Below, piece after piece: positions 8,529-16,727 of a stretch of DNA of 64,000 nucleotides; the first letter of the stretch is position 1; each line of letters opens with the position of its first letter. The DNA is taken from the NCBI GenBank assembly GCA_017469745.1, contig JAFUFS010000001.1:50581-114580 (forward strand), read 5' to 3'. A program made the translations under genes and the position numbers. This DNA comes from Bacteroidales bacterium. GTDB taxonomy: Bacteria; Bacteroidota; Bacteroidia; Bacteroidales; UBA932. Under the pieces are notes generated by a model. That model had not been told where the DNA came from and did not search any database. It saw only the letters and a list, made by a program, of their open reading frames with translations.

Positions 8529-9412
8529 TGAAAAAAGCCTTATCAATCGCATGTGCCGTACTTTTGGCAGTTACTGGCTGTAGGGACAACCCTGCCCCTA
8601 AGGTCATGGCTCGTGAGGTTCCTGAGAGGGCGGATGATTTCGTGTTTGAGAACAATCTGATCGCCGGACGTTTCTACGGGAAGGCCCTTGAAGGCGATCC
8701 CACTTCCCCAGGACTTGATGTCTGGGTGAAGTTGCCTGGCAGGCTTGTGGCTGATGATTGGTATGCAGGTGCAATGAAAGATGGGAGCTACTATCACCAT
8801 GATCACGGCGGCAAGGATTGTTACAAAGTGGCTGTAAGTCTCGGAGGCGGGGCTTCTGTTCCCTACTTATACAATCGTTTGTGCTGGCCTGCTACGAACT
8901 ACCGCTCAAGTACAGTGCTTGAGAAATCGGATGACAGGATTGTTTTTGTCCTAGGCTATCCTGAATGGGAGGCATCGGAAGGAATCAATGTGAGCCTGGA
9001 GAAAAAAGTGACCGTTGAGGCGGACTCTTATTTTATTAAGGTGGAAGACACTTATGTTTTCACAGGAACGGACTCTCTGACTGTTGCAGCAGGTTTCAAA
9101 TTACATGGGGATCAGTCCACGGTGGTAGATCGCCTGGACAGTCCCGGAAGACTTGCTATCTGGGAAAAGGCTTCTGATCAGAGCGTGGAACCGGAAGATG
9201 GCCTTATCGGAGTTGCTATCGTCATGCCGGATTCTGAGTCTCATCTATTCTCGAAGGAACTCGATCATGCATTGATTCTCAAGGATATAATTTCGGGACA
9301 GACTATCAGTTACATGGTTGGATCGTGCTGGTCGAAAGCTGAAATCAAGGATTCTGAAACATGGTTCGGAATGATCAAAGCAGTTTCAAGAAAGAGCAGA
9401 TCGGATGGATAG
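8528..9412 (+). CDS. DUF4861 lipoprotein
   Basis: A 294-residue protein with a signal peptide and lipobox (LLAVTGC), so probably an exported lipoprotein. The segments ENNLIAGRFYGKAL, GLDVWVKLPG and YYHHDHGGKDCYKV are characteristic of DUF4861, a family found in uronate polysaccharide loci and thought to act on or bind acidic sugars. The function is not established. Its start overlaps the kduI stop by one base, so coupling is likely. The C-terminus (SGQTISYMVGSCWSKAE) resembles the normal family end, so the protein looks complete although somewhat short. Confidence 0.75.
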   Translation: MKKALSIACAVLLAVTGCRDNPAPKVMAREVPERADDFVFENNLIAGRFYGKALEGDPTSPGLDVWVKLPGRLVADDWYAGAMKDGSYYHHDHGGKDCYKVAVSLGGGASVPYLYNRLCWPATNYRSSTVLEKSDDRIVFVLGYPEWEASEGINVSLEKKVTVEADSYFIKVEDTYVFTGTDSLTVAAGFKLHGDQSTVVDRLDSPGRLAIWEKASDQSVEPEDGLIGVAIVMPDSESHLFSKELDHALILKDIISGQTISYMVGSCWSKAEIKDSETWFGMIKAVSRKSRSDG

Positions 9413-9613
9413 GAGCCGTGGCCCGCAGATATGGAAGACCTGTTTTCGCTTTCATTGACGGTAATAAAATTGGAGATGCGGATGCCGTCCTTGATCTGCT
9501 TTCTCGTACTCAGCTTTATTGGTGGACATCGGCGACTCTTGCTCCGGATGCCTTGGAATCTTTCCGGTTCGTACTTACGAATGATTGGAAATAGTATTAA
9601 CGAAACACCTTAA
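9413..9613 (+). other. Gap with an unexplained open frame (possible gene remnant)
   Basis: Two hundred bases between the DUF4861 gene and the next start, longer than other gaps in this operon. A frame open from 9361 to 9594 shifts from the DUF4861 frame and reads protein-like text (RRYGRPVFAFIDGNK, then LESFRFVLTNDWK). It has no convincing start or ribosome binding site and I do not recognise it. It could be the 3' remnant of a lost gene or a frameshifted tail. Confidence 0.35.
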
Positions 9614-11314
9614 ATGAAGAGAACTCTCCTAACAGCTTTGGCTTTTTTGGGAATAACGGTTGGATCGATCCTCTTTGGAGGAGAACGTTCATCCGTCTAT
9701 CTCGACATTATGCAGAAGTCTGTTGAGGCCTATTCTCCTGAACGAATCCGGGATTACGTTAAGCGTGTTGACCGGGACGGAATTACGGAACACGGGTATG
9801 CACGTCTTACTGCAAATCTCGGAATCTTGATTTCGCAGGGAAGGATGGTCGGGAATAAAGGCCTTTTTGAGGAGATGATGGACATCTGTGTCCGCGAGCT
9901 ACCGATAGCACGCCAGAAGAACCAGGGAAAAGGGGAGATAGGTAATGATTTCGCCGTCAAGGAGATAGTGTGCTGCATCATGGAACTTGAGAAGGCTGGG
10001 ACATTCCCCCTTGAGAAAACAAGCACCTGGCGCAAAGCCTTAGAGGACATGAAGGCGGAAGACATCTACTCCGTTCAACCTGTTCCAGGTGATCAGACAG
10101 CCAGGAACTGGTGTGTTTTCGGTGCAGCCAGCGAATGTGCCAGGATCATGGCCGGCATTGGCGGGGAGAAGGAATATGCGGACCGTTATCTCAAGGATCA
10201 ACTTCGTTTCTTCGACGAGAACGGAATGTATAGGGACCCGCATAGCCCAATGGTCTATGACCTTGTTACACGGCTGCAGTATATGGCTGCGCTTGACTTC
10301 GGCTATGATGGGCCGGCCAAGGAAGCGATTGAGGAGCAACTCCTTAAATCGGCAGGAAGAACCCTTCAGATGCAATCAGTCACAGGTGAGATTCCCTATG
10401 GAGGAAGAAGCAACCAGTTCCTTCACAACGAGGCTTTCTATGCTGCGGTGTGCGAGTACTATGCTTCCTGGATGAAAGAACGGGGAGACATGGCTTCAGC
10501 CCGACGTTTCAAGTCTGCTGCTATGCGAGCTGTCAGTTCATTAGCCTATTGGCTAGGGCAGGAACCTGTGCATCACGTCAAAAACCGTTATCCTGTTGAA
10601 AGCGGTTACGGTTGCGAGACTTATGCCTATTTCGATAAGTATATGGTCACGACGGCATCATGGGCTTACCTTGCCTGGCGTTTTGCGGATGACACCATAG
10701 AACCATCCCACAGCAGGATGGAACGTTCTACCTTCATTACCTCAGATGATTTCCACCGTATAATAATGAATGCGGGAGGTTACACCGTTCAGTTTGACTG
10801 GAAAGCTCAGCCCGGATATGATTCTCCCGGAATAGGGCGGGTGCAAAAAGAGAATGCTCCGCCTACCTTGGCCTTGGCGTCTCCATGCCCTTCGGTACGG
10901 CATCCGAGCTACAGGATTGATGTAGAGAATGAAGGTCCGTTAGCCATCGCTCCGTGTTGGGATGAATATGAGATAGTAGCTGCAAAAAAGGGGAAGGTCG
11001 TAATGACCGATGGAAAAGGATCTTACTGGATATGCCGCCTGGGACGTCATGGACTGGCGATGAAACTGAAAGGAGAAGGGGAAATGTCCTTGACCCTGCC
11101 GGTCCTCGTTTTCGACGGAGAGAGGGAAAGAACTCCCATGACAAGCGGCAGTACCATGTCGGTCATAGATGAGGGATGGATATGCCACTATAAGTCGAAT
11201 GGGGAAATCATTGACTCAGGCAAGGAATACGGGAGCAGGAATGGACATCTCAGACGCTATGAAGCAAAGGCCAAAGGTTGCCTTAAAGTCCGTATATTCA
11301 TGTCTCCGGAGTAG
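9614..11314 (+). CDS. Secreted (alpha/alpha)-toroid glycan-active protein, GH154-like
   Basis: A 566-residue protein with an N-terminal signal or anchor segment. The Trp/Tyr-rich helical repeats and the motif GEIPYGGRSNQFLHNEA recall (alpha/alpha)6 toroid enzymes close to heparinase II/III and GH154 beta-glucuronidases. The C-terminal third is beta-rich. Position between DUF4861 and a heparinase-type lyase supports a role on uronate-containing glycans. I am confident of the fold type only; the reaction and family number are inference. Alternatives are an uncharacterised lyase or a glucuronidase. Confidence 0.5.
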   Translation: MKRTLLTALAFLGITVGSILFGGERSSVYLDIMQKSVEAYSPERIRDYVKRVDRDGITEHGYARLTANLGILISQGRMVGNKGLFEEMMDICVRELPIARQKNQGKGEIGNDFAVKEIVCCIMELEKAGTFPLEKTSTWRKALEDMKAEDIYSVQPVPGDQTARNWCVFGAASECARIMAGIGGEKEYADRYLKDQLRFFDENGMYRDPHSPMVYDLVTRLQYMAALDFGYDGPAKEAIEEQLLKSAGRTLQMQSVTGEIPYGGRSNQFLHNEAFYAAVCEYYASWMKERGDMASARRFKSAAMRAVSSLAYWLGQEPVHHVKNRYPVESGYGCETYAYFDKYMVTTASWAYLAWRFADDTIEPSHSRMERSTFITSDDFHRIIMNAGGYTVQFDWKAQPGYDSPGIGRVQKENAPPTLALASPCPSVRHPSYRIDVENEGPLAIAPCWDEYEIVAAKKGKVVMTDGKGSYWICRLGRHGLAMKLKGEGEMSLTLPVLVFDGERERTPMTSGSTMSVIDEGWICHYKSNGEIIDSGKEYGSRNGHLRRYEAKAKGCLKVRIFMSPE

Positions 11315-11359
11315 TACTCACGTTTTTTTTAATACTGAAACTATATTAAATTATTGATA

Positions 11360-13282
11360 ATGAAAAGAATAGTTGCAATTATCGCCTTCTTCGGATGTGT
11401 TCTTTCATACGCTCAGGCCCCTGTTCAATCCGTTGAAAGAAACCTGATACAGAACAGGACAAGCCTGGAGAATCTGAAGCAGGTTATCGTTCAGGAACGC
11501 GCTTGGGTGCCCTATCCTTCTTACAATGATCGCGCAGGATGGGATCGCATGATGGGAGAATATAAGAATGACGTCATTGCCAAAGGGGAGAAATACCTTA
11601 ATTACGCCTGGCAGGTTGTCGAAGCGACCGACTACATCGAATTTGAGAAGTCCGGCGACCGAGACATAATGCAGGTACCACTGAATGCCAATTTAAGTGC
11701 GATTGCTTCTCTTTTCGCAGCCGAACTGGCAGAAGGGAAAGGTCGCTTCGTCCCTATGATAGCGAATGGCGTGTGGCACACTTGTGAAATGACGTCCTGG
11801 GCGCTTTCTGCTCATCTGGCTCCCTATTCATATGCTAAGCGCTCATTGCCAGTGAAAGGAGACAATACTCTGGAGCTTACCCAAGGTGGTATTTCACAGA
11901 TGTTTTCATGGATTTATTATTTCCTGAAAGATGAGTTGGACAAGCTCCAGCCAGAAATCAGCAAAAGATTGAAAGAAGAGATAAAGTATCGTGAATTGGA
12001 TTCTTATCTGGAGAGAGAGGATTTTTGGTGGATGGGATTTGCAAAGACCCAGAAGCAGAACAACTGGAACCCATGGTGCAATTCCAATGCTCTTCTTTGT
12101 TTCATGCTGATGGAAGACGATCCTGAGAGGCTTGCCCAGGGTGTTTGGAAAACAGTTCGGTCCGTTGACTTGTATATTAATGACATTCAAGGAGATGGCG
12201 GTATTGAGGAGGGCCCTACCTACTGGGGGCATGCGGCCGGGAAGCTGTATGATTATCTCAACGCCTTGTACATGATCACCGGAGGAAAGGTGTCCATTTT
12301 TGATGAGAAAATGGTCCGGGACATGGGAGAATTCATTGCTAGGTCTTATGTCGGAGATGGCTGGAGTGTCAATTTTGCAGATGCGTCTGCTCACAGTGGC
12401 TCAGGATTGATGGATCTCATCTACAGGTATGGCGATGCTGTTGGTAGTGATTTGATGAAAGGCTATGCAGCAATGCGTTCGGCAGAGTCTCCGTTCAAAC
12501 CCTCTGCAACCATTGATTTTTCTCGTTATCTGGAAAGCCTTATGCATGCCGAGGAATTCAAGAATGCGAAAGAGACGTTTGTTCCGAGCAATTACACATG
12601 GTATCCTGAAACTGAATTCCACTACATGTCCAATGACAACGGAGTTTTCGTAGCATCAAGAGGAGGATACAACGATGAGAGTCATAACCATAATGACATT
12701 GGCAGTTTCAATCTTTATTATGACAATCAGCCTATGATCATCGACGTTGGAGTCGGAACCTACACCAGGCAGACTTTCAGCAGTGAACGGTACAGCATCT
12801 GGACAATGCAGTCGAACTATCATAATGTTCCCATGATCAACGGAGTCCCCCAGGAACATGGGTTCAATTTCAGGGCCGCAGACGCCAAATCGACACCAAC
12901 GACTTTCTCTGTTGACATTTCCAAAGCTTACCCTGAAGCAGCCGCTGTCAAGAAGTGGGTGCGTGCCTATAAGATGGACAAGAAGGTTCTTACAGTTGCG
13001 GATTCCTTTACGTTGTCTGAAGCCAAGGAACCCAACCAGATCAATTTCATGACCTGGGGGAATGTTGATGCATCCGTACCTGGGATTGTTACAGTTGAGG
13101 TGAGTGGCAAGAGGATGGAATTGAAATATGACAAGAATGTTTTCTCGGCAGGAGTTGAGACCATAGATCTTACTGATAAACAACTGACTTCTGTCTGGGG
13201 AGACAAGATCTACAGGATCTCCCTCAAAGCTAAAAAGCTTCAGAAATCCGGAAATTATCGCTACATTATAACCAAGAAATAA
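11360..13282 (+). CDS. Heparinase II/III-family polysaccharide lyase
   Basis: A 640-residue secreted lyase (signal peptide ending near SYAQA). The first part is an (alpha/alpha) toroid domain; the second is the heparinase II/III-like beta-sandwich, marked by SHNHNDIGSFNLYYDNQP with His442 and His444. These enzymes cleave uronate polysaccharides by beta-elimination and leave an unsaturated uronate, which the GH88 encoded next would remove. The start at 11360 is preferred to a TTG six bases upstream. Family size and motif fit PL33- or PL12-like groups, but I cannot assign one. No sulfatase is nearby, which argues against a sulfated substrate. Confidence 0.8.
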   Translation: MKRIVAIIAFFGCVLSYAQAPVQSVERNLIQNRTSLENLKQVIVQERAWVPYPSYNDRAGWDRMMGEYKNDVIAKGEKYLNYAWQVVEATDYIEFEKSGDRDIMQVPLNANLSAIASLFAAELAEGKGRFVPMIANGVWHTCEMTSWALSAHLAPYSYAKRSLPVKGDNTLELTQGGISQMFSWIYYFLKDELDKLQPEISKRLKEEIKYRELDSYLEREDFWWMGFAKTQKQNNWNPWCNSNALLCFMLMEDDPERLAQGVWKTVRSVDLYINDIQGDGGIEEGPTYWGHAAGKLYDYLNALYMITGGKVSIFDEKMVRDMGEFIARSYVGDGWSVNFADASAHSGSGLMDLIYRYGDAVGSDLMKGYAAMRSAESPFKPSATIDFSRYLESLMHAEEFKNAKETFVPSNYTWYPETEFHYMSNDNGVFVASRGGYNDESHNHNDIGSFNLYYDNQPMIIDVGVGTYTRQTFSSERYSIWTMQSNYHNVPMINGVPQEHGFNFRAADAKSTPTTFSVDISKAYPEAAAVKKWVRAYKMDKKVLTVADSFTLSEAKEPNQINFMTWGNVDASVPGIVTVEVSGKRMELKYDKNVFSAGVETIDLTDKQLTSVWGDKIYRISLKAKKLQKSGNYRYIITKK

Positions 13283-13294
13283 TCAAGTTGTTCT

Positions 13295-14476
13295 ATGAAG
13301 CATAGTTATTTGTTGATTCTTTTCCTTGTTCCTCTGCTTTTTATCGGTGGGTGCAAGGATTCTAAGGAGTCCATGGACGCATTGACAGACCGGGTGTTCA
13401 CATTGGCAAGTACACAGTACCCGATTCTTGCGAAGAGCCTGCCTCAGGACAAGACTCCCAGGACCTTGAATGAGAATGGTGGTCTGGTCACCGCTGACAT
13501 AGGCTGGTGGTGCAGCGGTTTCTTCCCCGGCAACCTCTGGCTGGTCTACGAGTACACCGGAGATGAAGCCCTTAAGGATCTGGCAATCCAGCAGACACAC
13601 AAGCTTGATTCCCTGATTGTCAAGACCAAGACCGACCATGACATCGGTTTCCAGCTTAACTGCAGTTTCGGCAATGCTCTCCGGCTCACCGGGGACAACC
13701 AGTGGAGTGCTATGCTTCATGAGGGCGCCAAGGTCTTGGCTGCAAGGTTCTCACCCACGACAGGGGTCATTCGCAGTTGGAACCATAACGGAGGAGGAAA
13801 GTGGGAATTCCCGGTTATCATCGATAACATGATGAACCTCGAGCTCCTCATGCGTTTCGGAGATGATTCACTCAAGCAGATCGCGCTTACCCATGCCAGG
13901 ACGACAATAAAGAATCATTTCCGTCCGGACGGTACATCTTACCATCTTGTTGACTATGATCCCGAGACCGGTGCAGTGAGACTGAAGCAGACAGTCCAGG
14001 GCCTTTCGGATGATTCTGCATGGGCACGTGGAAATGCCTGGGGCCTGTATGGCTACACCATGATGTACGAGCTCAGCAAGGAGGCGGACATGCTGTCCAA
14101 GGCAGAGGACATAGCAAGGACTTTGCTGCCGAAGTTTCCTGAAGACGGAATCCCGTTCTGGGACTTCGATTCTCCTGACATCCCCAATGACCTGAGGGAT
14201 GCATCCGCAGGTGCGATCATTGCATCCGCCCTTATCAAATTGAGCACCCTTACTGCTGATAGTGGGCTGAAAGGACAATGCCTGAAAGTCGCTGAACAGC
14301 AGCTGCGTACTTTGGCTTCACCAGAGTACCTGGCAGCTCCGGGAGAGCTCTGCGGCTTCCTCCTGAAGCACAGCGTAGGTCATAAACTCGCCGGAAGCGA
14401 GGTGGATGTTCCTCTGACCTATGCGGACTACTATTTCCTTGAGGCCTTGTTAAGATTCAGATCCGTTAACAAATGA
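13295..14476 (+). CDS. GH88 unsaturated glucuronyl hydrolase
   Basis: A 393-residue lipoprotein (lipobox LLFIGGC) of glycoside hydrolase family 88, which hydrates and releases the 4,5-unsaturated uronate from the non-reducing end of lyase products. Asp116 (in TDHDIGFQ) and Asp177 (in IIDNMMNLELL) are 61 residues apart, the same spacing as the catalytic Asp pair of the Bacillus GL1 enzyme. DDSAWARGNAWGLYGY is also a family hallmark. It overlaps the next gene by four bases (ATGA). Its product would feed KduI and KduD. Confidence 0.92.
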   Translation: MKHSYLLILFLVPLLFIGGCKDSKESMDALTDRVFTLASTQYPILAKSLPQDKTPRTLNENGGLVTADIGWWCSGFFPGNLWLVYEYTGDEALKDLAIQQTHKLDSLIVKTKTDHDIGFQLNCSFGNALRLTGDNQWSAMLHEGAKVLAARFSPTTGVIRSWNHNGGGKWEFPVIIDNMMNLELLMRFGDDSLKQIALTHARTTIKNHFRPDGTSYHLVDYDPETGAVRLKQTVQGLSDDSAWARGNAWGLYGYTMMYELSKEADMLSKAEDIARTLLPKFPEDGIPFWDFDSPDIPNDLRDASAGAIIASALIKLSTLTADSGLKGQCLKVAEQQLRTLASPEYLAAPGELCGFLLKHSVGHKLAGSEVDVPLTYADYYFLEALLRFRSVNK

Positions 14477-15588
14477 AACAGATGTCAGGACTGATCAAAA
14501 ATGCCTTTGCGGTTCTCGTGGGTTTCTGTGTGGCTCTTATCTCTTGTGCGAAAGGGAATGACAACACAGTTTCCCCCGAGACCCATGCGGCGATAGAAAA
14601 AGGATATGTCGTAGTGACTGATTATCTCAGAGCTGACGGCGTAAATGATGTCAGTGATGCACTTCAGAGGGTGATTGATAACAATCCTAACCGTACATTG
14701 TTCTTTCCGGACGGAGTCTATCTGATTTCAAAGCCGATCAACACTCCGGCTGATCCTTCGAAAAGCGTAGCCCTCCAGCTTTCAAACTACGCTACCATCC
14801 GTGCAACGAAAGATTGGTCTCATCAAGAAGCCATGATCCGTTTAGGCGGCAAGGATCCCTTCAACACGGTTTATGTTCCCGGCAGCAATTACTATCTTGA
14901 CGGCGGCATTATCGACGGCAATGGTGTAGCCGCAGGTGTGTCAATTGACAGCGGGCGTGAGACAGTGATCCGTAACACTTCAATCAAGAACGTCCAGATT
15001 GGAATACAGATCAACAAAGGCGCCAATAACGGTTCTTCTGATTGTGACATTCATGACGTTAACATAGTAGGCAACAAGAATCCTTCCAGTGTCGGTGTCC
15101 TGGTTATCGGCTATGACAACACATTCTCAAACATGAGGATAACTGGAGTTCACATCGGCGTGAAACTTTGTTCCGGAGGCAACAGCCTTCGTAATATTCA
15201 TCCTCTTTATTCTTTGGGTGGATATGAAAATGGCGAATATGAGACTAGCTGTGGGTTTGTAGATGAAAGCCATAACAATTGGTACAGCTTCTGCTACAGC
15301 GACCAATACTGCATAGGCTTCATGAGCAAAGGCGGTCATAGCGTTTACACCGACTGTTTCTGTTACTGGTACTCCAGCAAAGGAATGTTCCACACCGTGT
15401 TCAAGTCGGAAGGCGCTTTCAACGGAGTGGTTACCAACATGACAGTCGGGATGAGCAAGGGTAATGCAGCGCCTCAGAACTTCATCCTCGACGCAGCCGA
15501 GGAAGGAGGTATGGGAGTGTTTACTAATCTGTTTGTGTCAGATTATTCTGTACTTACGGACAGTGACTATGAAAAATATGTGAAATAG
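14473..15588 (+). CDS. Right-handed beta-helix lipoprotein (pectate lyase superfamily)
   Basis: A 371-residue lipoprotein (lipobox VALISC) with a parallel beta-helix architecture. The N-terminal pattern YLRADGVNDVSDALQRVIDN and TLFFPDGVYLIS matches the pectate-lyase-3 type superfamily that starts many GH28-like and phage-tail-like helices. Short turns rich in Asn, Gly and Asp repeat through the middle. A Cys/Tyr/Trp-rich patch (YSFCYSDQYC, then DCFCYWYSS) may form a binding groove. Catalytic residues cannot be fixed. The operon setting suggests a lyase, hydrolase or epimerase acting on the same glycan. Confidence 0.65.
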   Translation: MKQMSGLIKNAFAVLVGFCVALISCAKGNDNTVSPETHAAIEKGYVVVTDYLRADGVNDVSDALQRVIDNNPNRTLFFPDGVYLISKPINTPADPSKSVALQLSNYATIRATKDWSHQEAMIRLGGKDPFNTVYVPGSNYYLDGGIIDGNGVAAGVSIDSGRETVIRNTSIKNVQIGIQINKGANNGSSDCDIHDVNIVGNKNPSSVGVLVIGYDNTFSNMRITGVHIGVKLCSGGNSLRNIHPLYSLGGYENGEYETSCGFVDESHNNWYSFCYSDQYCIGFMSKGGHSVYTDCFCYWYSSKGMFHTVFKSEGAFNGVVTNMTVGMSKGNAAPQNFILDAAEEGGMGVFTNLFVSDYSVLTDSDYEKYVK

Positions 15589-15598
15589 TTTGTGGTAA

Positions 15599-16714
15599 AT
15601 GAATAAGTGGTTGCAGTTGGTGGCCACCTTCCTGGTGGCCGCCTGTTCTGCAAAGCCAGAACCGGCTTTGCTTGACGAAACAAGATTCGACACCGTGGTA
15701 GATGAGAAGCCGGTGTCGTTGGTTACGATAAGGAATAAGCACCTAGCCCTGCAGGCGACAAATTTCGGCGGCAGGGTTGTTTCGCTTTTTGTCCCCGACA
15801 GAAACGGTGAGTATAAAGATGTGGTCCTTGGACGAAATACTATCGATGAATATGTCCACTATGCCAGCGACCGTTTCCTTGGTTCATGCGTAGGACCTGT
15901 CGCCAACCGGATCACCAATGCTTCTTTTACCATCGATGGGGTGACATACCATCTGGAGACGAACCATGGGGGAAAAGGAACTCTTCATGGTGGATTCAAG
16001 GGTTTGGATTCGATTGTGTGGGAGATTGAAAACGCGACCAAGAATTCCATTACCTTCCATTATATCCACAAAGATGGTGAAGGAGGATTCCCTGGCAACT
16101 TGGACATACGGATGAAATATTCCTTGACCAAGGACGATTCTTTCAAGATTGAATATGAAGCCACGACGGACAAAACCCGGCCGGTCAACATCTCCAATCA
16201 CCCTTATTTCAACTTTTCACAGGGAGGTACAATAGAAGATTACGTGTTGTACATCAATGGTGACAAGATAACGGGTATCGACGGACTGGATGTCATGGAT
16301 CCCCCGATAGACATAAAGGGGACTCCAATGGACTACAGGACACCTCACAAGATCGGGGATGCCTTCGAAAGCGATTTCGAGCAGTTGCTCCGTGGTCGAG
16401 GTGGTTTCGACCATAATTATTGCATCAATCTGTCTTCAGAGAAGCTGACGGAGGCTGCTTCCGTTTATGATCCATCTTCGGGAATATTCCTTGAAGTGTT
16501 CTCAGACCAACCAGGTCTTCAGGTTTACAGCGGGCAGTACATGAGTGGTAAGACTGAAGGGAAATATGGTACCAAGTTGGAGAAATATGGGTCCATAACT
16601 CTTGAGACCCAGAACTGGCCGGATGCCCCGAATAAGCCGGATTTCCCGGATCCGTATCTGAAGCCTGGTGAAAAATATACCCACACCTGTATCTATCGTT
16701 TCTCGACGAAATAA
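15599..16714 (+). CDS. Aldose 1-epimerase (exported lipoprotein)
   Basis: A 371-residue galactose mutarotase-family protein, which interconverts the alpha and beta anomers of aldoses. NHPYFNF and the GRGGFDHNYCI segment carry family-typical His and Asp residues, and the acidic ETQNWPDAPN segment matches the usual catalytic Glu region. A lipobox (VAACSA) marks export, unlike cytoplasmic GalM. It probably provides the right anomer after glycosidase action in the periplasm. It begins 10 bases after the beta-helix gene and is followed by GH2 with a 13-base gap. Confidence 0.88.
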   Translation: MNKWLQLVATFLVAACSAKPEPALLDETRFDTVVDEKPVSLVTIRNKHLALQATNFGGRVVSLFVPDRNGEYKDVVLGRNTIDEYVHYASDRFLGSCVGPVANRITNASFTIDGVTYHLETNHGGKGTLHGGFKGLDSIVWEIENATKNSITFHYIHKDGEGGFPGNLDIRMKYSLTKDDSFKIEYEATTDKTRPVNISNHPYFNFSQGGTIEDYVLYINGDKITGIDGLDVMDPPIDIKGTPMDYRTPHKIGDAFESDFEQLLRGRGGFDHNYCINLSSEKLTEAASVYDPSSGIFLEVFSDQPGLQVYSGQYMSGKTEGKYGTKLEKYGSITLETQNWPDAPNKPDFPDPYLKPGEKYTHTCIYRFSTK

Positions 16715-16727
16715 CCGATATCATATT

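Noticed and set aside
8871-8882. ACAATCGTTTGT, one mismatch from the LacI operator
   Set aside because: It lies inside the DUF4861 coding sequence, away from promoters, and is not palindromic at the changed base.
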